Positions 14,760-22,210 of a stretch of DNA of 64,000 nt are shown here, in pieces; within the stretch, counting starts at the first letter, position 1; each line of letters starts with the position of its first letter. This DNA comes from Methanomassiliicoccales archaeon UBA280. Its GTDB lineage: Archaea > Thermoplasmatota > Thermoplasmata > SG8-5. Below the pieces are notes generated by a model. It was given only the letters and a program-made list of their open reading frames with translations, did no database searches and was not told the origin of the DNA. The DNA lies in contig DAKD01000004.1 of NCBI GenBank assembly GCA_002499085.1, positions 36,912 to 100,911 of the forward strand, read 5' to 3'. A program made the position numbers and the translations under genes.

Positions 14760-17700
14760 CTATCCTGTCTCCTGGCCCTGCGCAGGCGACTGCGCAGCGC
14801 TCTCCTGTTTCAGCGGGGGTTCGGGCTCCTTGACGTCCCCAAGGTCGACTTTCATGATGACGTCGGAGATTCCCTTCTTCTGCATCGTGATGCCGACTAT
14901 GTGGTCGGCCTGCCGGAGGGTGACCTTCCTCAGAGATATCTGAAGGAACTGGGCCCTCTCGGAGTTCTTCTTGACCATGGCCGCGACGTTCTCGGCGTTG
15001 ATGGCGTCCAGGTTCTGGTCCACCTCATCCAGGACGTAGAAAGGCGAAGGATCATGCCTCTGAATCGCGAATATGAGTGCCATCGAGACCACGCCCTTCT
15101 CCCCGCCTGACAGAGCCTCGAGCCTGTGCACCTTCTTGCCCGGCGGCCTCGCAGTTATGAGCAGGCCCGCAGAGAACGGGTCGTCCGGGTTCTCCAGCAG
15201 GAGCTCTGCTTCTCCGCCTTCTGACAGCTCGGCATAGACCATCCTGAATTTCTCGTTTACTGCACCGTAGACCTTCAGCAGGCCGATCTTCTTCTTCTCG
15301 TTCAGTTCCTCGACGAGTTTGAGCAGCCGCTTCCTCTGTTCCCTGAGCCTTGTCAGCTCTTCCTTGAGCTCGTCATGGCGCTTCTGCTGCTCGTCGTACG
15401 CGTCCAGGGCGCGGAGGTTCACGTTGCCCATGGACTCCATTGCCAGCTCGGCCGATTTTATCGCCTTGTTCAGAGCCTCGGTGCTGGGAAGCTTTGACAC
15501 GTCCCCTATTTCCAGCTTCTTCACCGCTTCCTCGGCCTCGGAGAGCATCTTCTTGGCATTCTCCATCTCTATTTTCAGGCCGCGAAGTATGTCGCTCTTG
15601 GCCTCAATGGCGTGCTGGATTTTCTCGAGGTTCGATTCCGCGTCCGTCTTGGACTTGTAAGTGTCATCTCTCTTCTTCCGGAGCTTGGCCAGCTCGCTGC
15701 CCATGGAGTCCTCTATCTTCTGCATGGCCTTCAGGTCGACCTCATGCTTGGCCAGCAGCTTCTCCTTGGCTGCGATGTTTGATTCGTCCGACTTCAGCTT
15801 GGCCTCGATCGAATCCAGTGACTCCTTGACCTCGGCCATCCTGTCAGCCAGGATCTTTTCCCTGCTCTCCAGGCCGCTCAGTGCGGCCGAGAGCTCGGCC
15901 TCATCCCCTGCAAGCGACACCATCCTGTCCTGAAGGTCCTTCATGGCCTTGCCCATGCCCTTGGATGCCAGGGAAAGCATCTCCTTCTCCTTGGCCTGGC
16001 GCTGCGAGTCCAGCTCAGCCAGCTCGTCCGAGAATTTCTGCAAATCCGTAATCGATCTGTCCCTGAGCCCCGAGGTCTGTTCCATCTCGGCCCCAAGGTC
16101 TTTCATGGCTTTCTTTATCTTTTCCAGGGAATCCCTGTACTCCTTGCGCTGCGATTCCAGGGTGTCGACCACTGCCGAGCCCGAGGTATCGGACATCCCG
16201 GCTTCCTTGACCTGCTTCTCCAGGCCGAGCAAAGACTCCCTGGCGGCCCTGAGCCTCTCGGCGAGCCTGTCCGCCTTCTCCGTGGCCTTGCGCAGGTTCT
16301 CGCCGACAGTGTCGAGCTCTCCCCTGGCAGATGTGCCCAGTTTCATCATGCTGCGTTCCTTGATGCCGCCGATCATGGCGCCCGAAGCCTCGACCAGGTC
16401 GCCGTCCAGCGTCACGAGCCGCACCCCGCCCATGCGCTCGCGCGCAGCCTCGAGGTTCTCGACCACGATTGTCTCGCCGAACACATAGCCCAGTGCATCC
16501 CTGTACTCATCCTTGAAGTCCAGAAGGTCTATTGCGAACCCCAGCGAGCCCTTCACTGCCATCAGGGACTTTCCCCGCGGCCTCTGAGGGAGCATCTGAT
16601 TCAGCGGCAGGAACATGGCTCTGCCCGCCTTCGTCTTTTTGAGGAAATTGATCGCCTTCTCCGCCGAGGCGTCCGAATCCACTATCACGGCCTGCATCCT
16701 GTTCCCCGCGGCCGTGGCAATGGCTGTCTCGTACTTGGCATCCGGCTTCACCAGCTCGGCAACGGTTCCGTGTATGCCCTTGAGCTCACCCCTGTCCCTG
16801 GCCTCCAGGGTGGCATTGACCGCGTTGCTGTATCCCTTCTCAACGGATTTCACGGCATCGGTCTCGGCCTTCAGCTGGTTGTAGTCCCTGGTGAGGGTCT
16901 TGATGGCCGCTTCGAGCTCCAGCGACTGCCTGGACAGCTCTTCCTCCTCCTTGCGCTTGGCCATGTACGCAGCTTGGAGCTCCTTCAGGCTTCCGCTGGC
17001 CTTTTTCCCCTCGGACTTCAGCTCCTTGAGCCTCCAGTCTGCGTCCTTGAGCTGGAACTCCATGTTTGACTTCTTCTCCTCCAGCTCCTCCAGCTCCCTC
17101 TGCTGGCGCGCAGCCCTGTCAACGAGCCTGTCCTTCTCGACCGTGAGCGTCCTGACCTTCTCGGTGAGTTCGTCAACGCGCTTCTTGATTTGCATTACTT
17201 CCTTCTGCACCGGGGTGGCGGCGGAATCTGAGCCCGCAAGTTTCTTCTCGGCGTCGCCGAACTCCTTCCTGGTCTTGGCAAGGTCCGAGCTTGCGGCCTT
17301 GTGCTTCTTGGCTGTCCCGGATTTCTCCGCGGCAAGGGAGTCCTTCTCCCTCTCCAGCTTGTCCATGTCCGCCTTCCTCTGCTTGCGCTGTGTCTTCATT
17401 TCCGCGATGGAATCGACCGAGTTCTGGATGCTGTCCTGGCATCTCGCGACCTCGACCTTGAGCGCATCCAGGTTCTTCCTCAGTTCGACGGATTCGGCGC
17501 TGCTCTTCTTCTCGATCTCCCTCTCGGCCTTATCCAGGGCATCCAGTATGCCCCCGAGCTCCTTCTCCCCGGCCTGCTTTTCCTTTCCCAGCCTGTCGAT
17601 CTCGGCCTGCTTCCCGGATATCTGCTCATCAAGGCCGGTCATCTCGTTCTCGAGGCTCTCCTTGCGCTTGTACTCCAGCTGGGCCTTGGCGACGTCCAGC

Positions 17701-18377
17701 TTCTCCTTCTGCTCCCTGTACTTCAGGGCGCTCGAGCGGTCGGATTCGAGCTGCTTGAGCTGCTTCCTCAGCTCCTCGAGGATTATGCTTATCCTGTCCA
17801 GGTTGTCCTCGGTCTCCAGGCGGTCCTTCTCTGCGCTGGCAATGTCCTCGTCGAAACGGCTTATGCCGGCAATGTCATCGAGAATCCCGCGCCTTTCCTT
17901 GGGGCCCATCTCCACGATGCGGGTGATGTCGCCCTGCTGGACCAGGTTGTAGCCCTCGGCCGAAATCTTGGCATGCGAGAGTATGGAATCGAAATCGTTC
18001 AGCGAGGATTTCTTCTCATTGACGTAAAAGTAGCTCACATAGTCGGCCTTGCCCGGGGAGCGTTTCACGTACCGCGTGAGTTTCACTGTGTCGCTGGCCA
18101 CCGGGAGGATCTTATCGGAATTGTCGAATATCAGCGAGACTTCTGTGAACTGGGCCGGGCTGCCTGTTTTCCCGCCGTTGAAAATCAGGTCAGTCAGCCT
18201 TCCGGCGCGTATGGCTTTCGAGCTCTTTGGACCGAGAACGAAAAGTATCGCGTCCGAGATGTTGGACTTGCCCGAGCCGTTGGGCCCGGTTATGGCCGTG
18301 TATCCGTCCACAAGGGGAACCCTCATCTTGCCCTTGAAGGACTTGAAATTCTCCATCTGGATCTCTTTCAGATACAT
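14760..18377 (-). CDS. smc: SMC chromosome-segregation ATPase
   Basis: 1205 residues. Walker A GPNGSGKSN is at residues 31-39, then a first coiled coil, a hinge near residues 530-670 (including GIHGTVAELV and SGAMIGG), a second coiled coil, the signature LSGGEKG at 1089 and Walker B FYVLDEVDQNLDA near 1113. Length and order match canonical archaeal/bacterial SMC. The ATG at 18377 has GGTGA upstream at good spacing and gives the conserved MYLKEIQMENFKSF start; 42 further upstream codons in frame have no similarity and are excluded. The last 25 residues are a Pro/Gln-rich tail. The promoter lies about 180 bases upstream beside an 18-bp palindrome. Confidence 0.95.
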   Translation of the reverse strand: MYLKEIQMENFKSFKGKMRVPLVDGYTAITGPNGSGKSNISDAILFVLGPKSSKAIRAGRLTDLIFNGGKTGSPAQFTEVSLIFDNSDKILPVASDTVKLTRYVKRSPGKADYVSYFYVNEKKSSLNDFDSILSHAKISAEGYNLVQQGDITRIVEMGPKERRGILDDIAGISRFDEDIASAEKDRLETEDNLDRISIILEELRKQLKQLESDRSSALKYREQKEKLDVAKAQLEYKRKESLENEMTGLDEQISGKQAEIDRLGKEKQAGEKELGGILDALDKAEREIEKKSSAESVELRKNLDALKVEVARCQDSIQNSVDSIAEMKTQRKQRKADMDKLEREKDSLAAEKSGTAKKHKAASSDLAKTRKEFGDAEKKLAGSDSAATPVQKEVMQIKKRVDELTEKVRTLTVEKDRLVDRAARQQRELEELEEKKSNMEFQLKDADWRLKELKSEGKKASGSLKELQAAYMAKRKEEEELSRQSLELEAAIKTLTRDYNQLKAETDAVKSVEKGYSNAVNATLEARDRGELKGIHGTVAELVKPDAKYETAIATAAGNRMQAVIVDSDASAEKAINFLKKTKAGRAMFLPLNQMLPQRPRGKSLMAVKGSLGFAIDLLDFKDEYRDALGYVFGETIVVENLEAARERMGGVRLVTLDGDLVEASGAMIGGIKERSMMKLGTSARGELDTVGENLRKATEKADRLAERLRAARESLLGLEKQVKEAGMSDTSGSAVVDTLESQRKEYRDSLEKIKKAMKDLGAEMEQTSGLRDRSITDLQKFSDELAELDSQRQAKEKEMLSLASKGMGKAMKDLQDRMVSLAGDEAELSAALSGLESREKILADRMAEVKESLDSIEAKLKSDESNIAAKEKLLAKHEVDLKAMQKIEDSMGSELAKLRKKRDDTYKSKTDAESNLEKIQHAIEAKSDILRGLKIEMENAKKMLSEAEEAVKKLEIGDVSKLPSTEALNKAIKSAELAMESMGNVNLRALDAYDEQQKRHDELKEELTRLREQRKRLLKLVEELNEKKKIGLLKVYGAVNEKFRMVYAELSEGGEAELLLENPDDPFSAGLLITARPPGKKVHRLEALSGGEKGVVSMALIFAIQRHDPSPFYVLDEVDQNLDAINAENVAAMVKKNSERAQFLQISLRKVTLRQADHIVGITMQKKGISDVIMKVDLGDVKEPEPPLKQESAAQSPAQGQETG

Positions 18378-18773
18378 TCGCTTCACCTGGAAACGAATGG
18401 ACAAGCCCGGCGTCGATGACCGTCTCTGGCTCCAGCATTGCGAGCTGATTGGACCTTTGTCCGAGAACCCGGTATCTGGCCTACTTCTGTGGACCCAAGG
18501 CATCCGGCCAAGGGCCTACGCATCCCATCCGCTGATGTCTGACATATGTCAGACTTCAACCTATATCTATATACTAGTATAAAAATACATCGGTTAATGT
18601 ATGACTGTGCCTTTTTCCTGAAAAATCGACTTTTGGAGCCTTGTTACGATTGTCTGACAGAAAAGATCTGCAGCATAGGAATTTCCACAGACACGGGAAC
18701 CATCTGGATGCCGAATCAGCAATCATTAAATACCATTCCCTTTATCCCGGTCAAACACATCGGAGGCGCTCAT
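18378..18773. other. divergent intergenic region upstream of smc
   Basis: 396 bases. The 5' part (18378-18536) would be the smc leader. Around 18555-18600 it is AT-rich with overlapping TATA elements for both directions. Palindromes at 18537-18554 and 18570-18581 are described separately. On the plus side a second TATA-like TTAAATAC (about 18725-18732) and GGAGG (18762-18766) serve the small gene at 18774. In-frame extension of that gene back to 18546 shows no coding character. Confidence 0.5.
18537..18581. promoter_or_regulatory. perfect palindromes at the smc promoter
   Basis: GTCTGACATATGTCAGAC at 18537-18554 is a perfect 18-bp palindrome; TATACTAGTATA at 18570-18581 is a perfect 12-bp palindrome. 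The half-site GTCTGACA recurs at 18652-18659. The minus-strand TATA (about 18577-18588) would start the smc transcript near 18557, so the 18-mer covers the start point: a likely operator. The binding protein is unknown. Confidence 0.5.
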
Positions 18774-18947
18774 ATGGAAGAGTCACTGTGTAATGTGGAA
18801 TTCCTGAAGGGGCCCAAGGCGTTCATAGCAAGGGTGGAGAGCGACCTGGGCGGAATCAGGGAATACAGAAGCGAGTCGTTTGAAGAAGTGCTGGAGCAGG
18901 TAATCATAGATCTGCAGGAAGAATTCGAGTCCTCGACAGCCCCGTGA
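18774..18947 (+). CDS. small acidic protein of unknown function
   Basis: 57 residues (starts MEESLCNVEFLKG). A strong ribosome binding site, GGAGG at 18762-18766, is seven bases before the ATG, and a TATA-like element lies 42-49 bases upstream, so this is a leadered gene unlike the many leaderless ones here. The sequence has two beta-like segments (NVEFLKGPKAFIARVESDL) and an acidic helix (SFEEVLEQVIIDLQEEF). I do not recognise a family. It is divergent from smc and converges on the aminopeptidase gene. Confidence 0.6.
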   Translation: MEESLCNVEFLKGPKAFIARVESDLGGIREYRSESFEEVLEQVIIDLQEEFESSTAP

Positions 18948-19008
18948 GTGAAGTCATACATTATTTCCGTGAAAAAACAGGCTGGGATGGTCATTTAGAG
19001 TCAGCCAC

Positions 19009-20151
19009 TTAAACCATCAGCTTTCCGGATTTCATTATGGCAGTCTCGGTTCCGTCGGGCATCCTGGCAACGATCGTGGGGAGTTTTATCAGCCCGTCCA
19101 GATGAATCATTGCCTTGGCGTCCTCGTCGTAATTGGCTCCGATCGCTATGTGGCAGGTCGAGTACACTTTCTCGTCCTCCAGCATGTTGCCGACTATCTC
19201 GGCCTTCCTGTTGAGGCCTATTCCCAGCTCGCCCAGGTTGCGGGCGTTCCTCGCGTACTCGGCCCCGGCCGCGGCGTCCAGCTTGCCGGCCTTCACTGCG
19301 GCCAGGGCATTGTCCCTGCCGCTCTGAAGCGTCTTTTCAAGTATTCCCGCCTCCTCGCCGCCCTCCAGCGCAGTGACGAAATTGCCCTTCACCCTGGCAA
19401 TTATCGGATTCCTGATTATGAGGTCTCCCTTCTCCAGCGAGATGGAGCCGTCGAAGGCTATTGTGCCCTCTGAGCTGCCCAGCTGCGGGGATATGTATGC
19501 CTCGCCGGCAGGCAGGTTCCCGCCCTGCCCCGGCAGTCGGAAATCGCCGTCGTCCGCATCCGCCAGCCTGTTCTTCAGGCCTATGGTGATGTCTGTCCCC
19601 TTTGCGGAGGAGACATGGACGCTCACGGCCCTGTCAAGGACATCCTTCACCCTGGCGCATTCCGTTCTGAGCCTCGGGTAATCGATGGGCACCGTCTTCG
19701 CGAACATTGCCGCCGTAACGCTTGGCGACCAGAACGCCCTCATCCTCTTTCCCCGGTACAGGTAATCGAATATGTGGTCGTACTCCTTCTCCCCGAGCCT
19801 GTAATTGGTCTTTATGCCGGCCTCGTCCTTTCCCAGTTTCTCCGCGCTGAGGGAGATGCATATGTCCGGGTTGGAGCGTATGGCCTCGATGATCGAAGGC
19901 TCGGCATAATCCAGCTGCGTCTTGTAGGGCTGGACAACGATGACGGGCTTGGCGCCGAGAGCGAGCAAGGCGTCGTACATGGCCATGGATATCGAGTAGA
20001 CATTGCTCTCCGGGTTCGTGATTATCAGGGCCTTCTCGCCCTCCTTCGCGGCCAGCACATCCCTTGCCGCCACCTCGGCTGCCTTCTTCAGTTCCGGGCC
20101 GCTGAGGGTTTTCACATCCGCCATGACTGCATTTGCGTCCAAAATTGTCAC
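19009..20151 (-). CDS. M29-family metallo-aminopeptidase
   Basis: 380 residues of the thermophilic aminopeptidase T (M29) type. The metal ligands of the family can be placed: Glu217 in NLPAGEAYISP, Glu308 in NLGELGIG, His334 in CHIAIG, and His350/Asp352 in IHLDGL. The N-terminal 100 residues form the Rossmann-like domain with TNPESN. These enzymes remove N-terminal residues from peptides in the cytoplasm using two Co/Zn ions. This fits the large peptide-uptake system further along the window. It is monocistronic and divergent from the RAM-domain gene. Confidence 0.88.
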   Translation of the reverse strand: MTILDANAVMADVKTLSGPELKKAAEVAARDVLAAKEGEKALIITNPESNVYSISMAMYDALLALGAKPVIVVQPYKTQLDYAEPSIIEAIRSNPDICISLSAEKLGKDEAGIKTNYRLGEKEYDHIFDYLYRGKRMRAFWSPSVTAAMFAKTVPIDYPRLRTECARVKDVLDRAVSVHVSSAKGTDITIGLKNRLADADDGDFRLPGQGGNLPAGEAYISPQLGSSEGTIAFDGSISLEKGDLIIRNPIIARVKGNFVTALEGGEEAGILEKTLQSGRDNALAAVKAGKLDAAAGAEYARNARNLGELGIGLNRKAEIVGNMLEDEKVYSTCHIAIGANYDEDAKAMIHLDGLIKLPTIVARMPDGTETAIMKSGKLMV

Positions 20152-20248
20152 CGGGCCCTCATTCCCGGGAGGGGATATTAGGATTCCCCCTGCCCGGGAA
20201 AAGATATTATCCTGTCAAGGCATAACGGTCGCATTCAGGAGGATTCCC

Positions 20249-20569
20249 ATGGAAAAAAACGAGGATTACGAGAGGATACTGTCCACCTACTACGGCGAGA
20301 ACCAGGTGGTGGCCATGATGATGCTGAAGATAGACACGAAGGATGCCGAGGGCATAGCCAAGAAAGTGGCAAAATTTGACATCGTGGAGGAGCTCTTCAT
20401 GGTTACAGGGGACGTTGACATCATACTCAAGGCCAGGTTCCCGAACTACAAGGCGCTGAAGTCCTTCGTTCTGGACTCGCTGGCTCCCATAGAGGGCATC
20501 AAGGAGACCAAGACGATGATGGTTGTCACCCCCTTCAAGGAGAACGGCACCATCCTGTTCCCGCAGTAA
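20249..20569 (+). CDS. stand-alone Lrp/AsnC ligand-binding (RAM) domain protein
   Basis: 106 residues comprising only the alpha-beta RAM domain of Lrp/AsnC regulators (VVAMMMLKIDTKDAEGIAKK, the VTGDVDIILKARF core, ending VVTPFKENG). No DNA-binding helix-turn-helix precedes it: the ATG at 20249 has AGGAGG upstream and the frame before it has no HTH similarity. Such stand-alone domains bind amino acids or modulate full-length Lrp proteins. TATA-like AGATATTATC lies about 45 bases upstream of the ATG. Confidence 0.85.
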   Translation: MEKNEDYERILSTYYGENQVVAMMMLKIDTKDAEGIAKKVAKFDIVEELFMVTGDVDIILKARFPNYKALKSFVLDSLAPIEGIKETKTMMVVTPFKENGTILFPQ

Positions 20570-20623
20570 TCATCGCGGAAATTATTATATGGGGTTGATT
20601 ATACACCCGACTGAGGTGTGCCA

Positions 20624-20878
20624 ATGACCGCACAGGAAAAGCTTGAACAGATAATCACGATACTCGACCAGTTGGCAGAGGACAACACAGTCCCCAGGAA
20701 CATCCGCCGCGGAGCCACTGAGTGCAAGGACAGGCTGCGCAGGAAGGGCGAGGCACTGGACGTCAGGGTATCTGGCGCAGTATCCAGCCTGGATGAGATG
20801 GCCAACGACCCCAACATACCGCTGCACGGACGCACGCTCATCTGGAATATAATATCACAGCTGGAGCAGGTTAAATAA
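20624..20878 (+). CDS. UPF0147 family protein
   Basis: 84 residues, all helical, matching the archaeal UPF0147 family along its length: KLEQIITILDQLAEDNTVPRN (positions 5-25), IRRGATECKDRL, and the C-terminal ANDPNIPLHGRTLIWNIISQLE. Function unknown but conserved widely in archaea. GAGGTG six bases before the ATG at 20624 supports that start; the upstream GTG at 20618 is part of the ribosome binding site. It is followed 15 bases later by tRNA-Gly on the same strand. Confidence 0.9.
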   Translation: MTAQEKLEQIITILDQLAEDNTVPRNIRRGATECKDRLRRKGEALDVRVSGAVSSLDEMANDPNIPLHGRTLIWNIISQLEQVK

Positions 20879-20893
20879 GGACACAGCCCGATT

Positions 20894-20966
20894 GCGGATG
20901 TGATCCAGCTGGTTAGGATTCAAGCTTCCCAAGCTTGCTGCTCGGGTTCGAATCCCGGCATCCGCA
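20894..20966 (+). tRNA. tRNA-Gly (anticodon CCC)
   Basis: Full cloverleaf: acceptor GCGGATG (20894-20900) with CATCCGC (20959-20965); D stem ATCC/GGAT; anticodon stem CAAGC/GCTTG with loop TTCCCAA, anticodon CCC at 20928-20930; T arm TCGGG-TTCGAAT-CCCGG. Discriminator A at 20966; CCA is encoded at 20967-20969. No intron. The last bases GCACCA also form the 5' arm of the first hairpin of the adjoining array. Confidence 0.95.
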
Positions 20967-21417
20967 CCATTTTCCTTTCGTCTTTTAGATATCGTTCACG
21001 GAAAATGGTGCTCGTAAATGTTGGGATACGCCGAATACTCTGATGATTGATTGCTCTATACGTATTCGGCTGGCCGAGAAAAATGATGTGAGTGTTTAAA
21101 CTCCTTTTTTCGAGCAAGCCGAATTCATGGTTCTCAGCTAATTCTTAGATAATGAATTCGGCGATGGCAAAAGTTTGGATTGGCGTCTCTCATATCAAAC
21201 TTTTGCATCCCGGCATCCCGAGAAACATAGAATAAACATTTTATTGCCTATGTTTCGAGCAAGCCGAATTAACGCTTCCGATTTTAACCATACAAAGTTA
21301 ATTCGGCGATGGCACCATTTTCCTTTCGTCGCTTTTATTTTGTTCTCGGAAAATGGTGCTCGAGATTATTGGGATACGCCAAATTCCTACTTTAAGTCAG
21401 AAATAGGTAAATAATCG
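20964..21417 (+). repeat. mosaic hairpin array 1, beginning at the tRNA-Gly 3' end
   Basis: Eight consecutive stem-loops fill the gap between tRNA-Gly and the next gene. Stems (5' arm/3' arm): 20964-20975/21000-21011; 21030-21038/21062-21070; 21075-21082/21105-21112; 21118-21128/21152-21162; 21167-21177/21196-21206; 21222-21230/21248-21256; 21263-21273/21297-21307; 21312-21323/21348-21359. Stems are 8-12 bp and loops 17-24 nt. Stem ends and junctions recur: GCCGAAT...ATTCGGC three times, TTTCGAGCAAGCCGAATT twice, AATTCGGCGATGGCA twice. Loops are mostly unlike each other. The first 69 bases (20964-21032) recur at 21312-21380 with the same length, differing mainly in the loop and a six-base spacer. 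No ORF or known RNA explains it. Confidence 0.8.
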
Positions 21418-21418
21418 G

Positions 21419-22159
21419 CTACCACTTGCCCTTCTTCCTGTCCTTCTTCATCTTCCAGCCTTTTTCTGTTCTGCCCGGTGCCGGTTCAGGCTGTTCTGCG
21501 GATGCCGCGGCCGCGGCAGGCTCCGGCTTGGGCATGAACACGGGCATGTGTATGCTGGGCACTGCCACAGGAAAGAACGGGTGCTCCAGGCCTTCGGCCT
21601 CGGTCTCCCTCCGATGCTGGAGGGACATTATCCCGCCCACATAGCCGAATATCACCGTTAGGACGTAGGGATAGATGAAATAATCGGTCGACCAGAGTGC
21701 GGCCGCGAATTTCTGGAGGTAATCCGACATGAAGCCCAGAACAGGCCCGAACACGGGCAGATGCGTCGAAACATAGTCCGCTCCATGGCTTGGAAGACCG
21801 AGGAACCATTCAATCTCGGAAACATGGCTTTGCATGGCTCTGAGGAAGAACAGCAGGAAGAGGATGCTCATGGGCGTGAAGGCGGCAAGCGCGCCTTTCC
21901 AGGGTATGCCTGCCTTCCTGCCGCCCACGTAGCCCGCTATCATCTGCCCGAAAGGCGGGAACCAGAACAGCAGTAGCGAGAGAATCGTTGTGTACCAGAC
22001 TGCCGACCAGAAGCTGTATATCCTCTTCTCCTTCACGGCCTCGACTGTCTCGCCGTCCACAATGTAAGGATGCGGGGCATGGCCCATGCTGTAGACTCCG
22101 CTTGCCTGAAGCTGCTTTGTAGTTTCATCCTGACTGGCTGACTTTTTCCTGCCGAACAT
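21419..22159 (-). CDS. membrane protein of unknown function
   Basis: 246 residues. A hydrophilic N-terminus (about 45 residues) precedes three or four membrane segments (about 48-75, 84-108, 150-185); the motif FPPFGQMIAGYVGGRKAG between the first two resembles small archaeal membrane proteins of unknown function. The C-terminal 60 residues are Pro/Ala-rich and end in a strongly basic KKDRKKGKW tail, probably cytoplasmic. A TATA-like TTTTTATACT on the minus strand lies about 33 bases before the ATG. It follows the surface protein gene on the same strand with a 51-base gap. No function can be given. Confidence 0.65.
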   Translation of the reverse strand: MFGRKKSASQDETTKQLQASGVYSMGHAPHPYIVDGETVEAVKEKRIYSFWSAVWYTTILSLLLFWFPPFGQMIAGYVGGRKAGIPWKGALAAFTPMSILFLLFFLRAMQSHVSEIEWFLGLPSHGADYVSTHLPVFGPVLGFMSDYLQKFAAALWSTDYFIYPYVLTVIFGYVGGIMSLQHRRETEAEGLEHPFFPVAVPSIHMPVFMPKPEPAAAAASAEQPEPAPGRTEKGWKMKKDRKKGKW

Positions 22160-22210
22160 CCCATCCCGGTAATATATATGAAGCGGAGTATAAAAAAGTT
22201 GGCAGCGTTC

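Noticed and set aside
18546..18773. Longer form of the small acidic protein
   Set aside because: The upstream codons show no coding character and a strong ribosome binding site precedes the ATG at 18774.
20964..21417. CRISPR array
   Set aside because: Repeats are inverted and of several types, loops are shorter and less regular than spacers, and no cas gene lies in the window.
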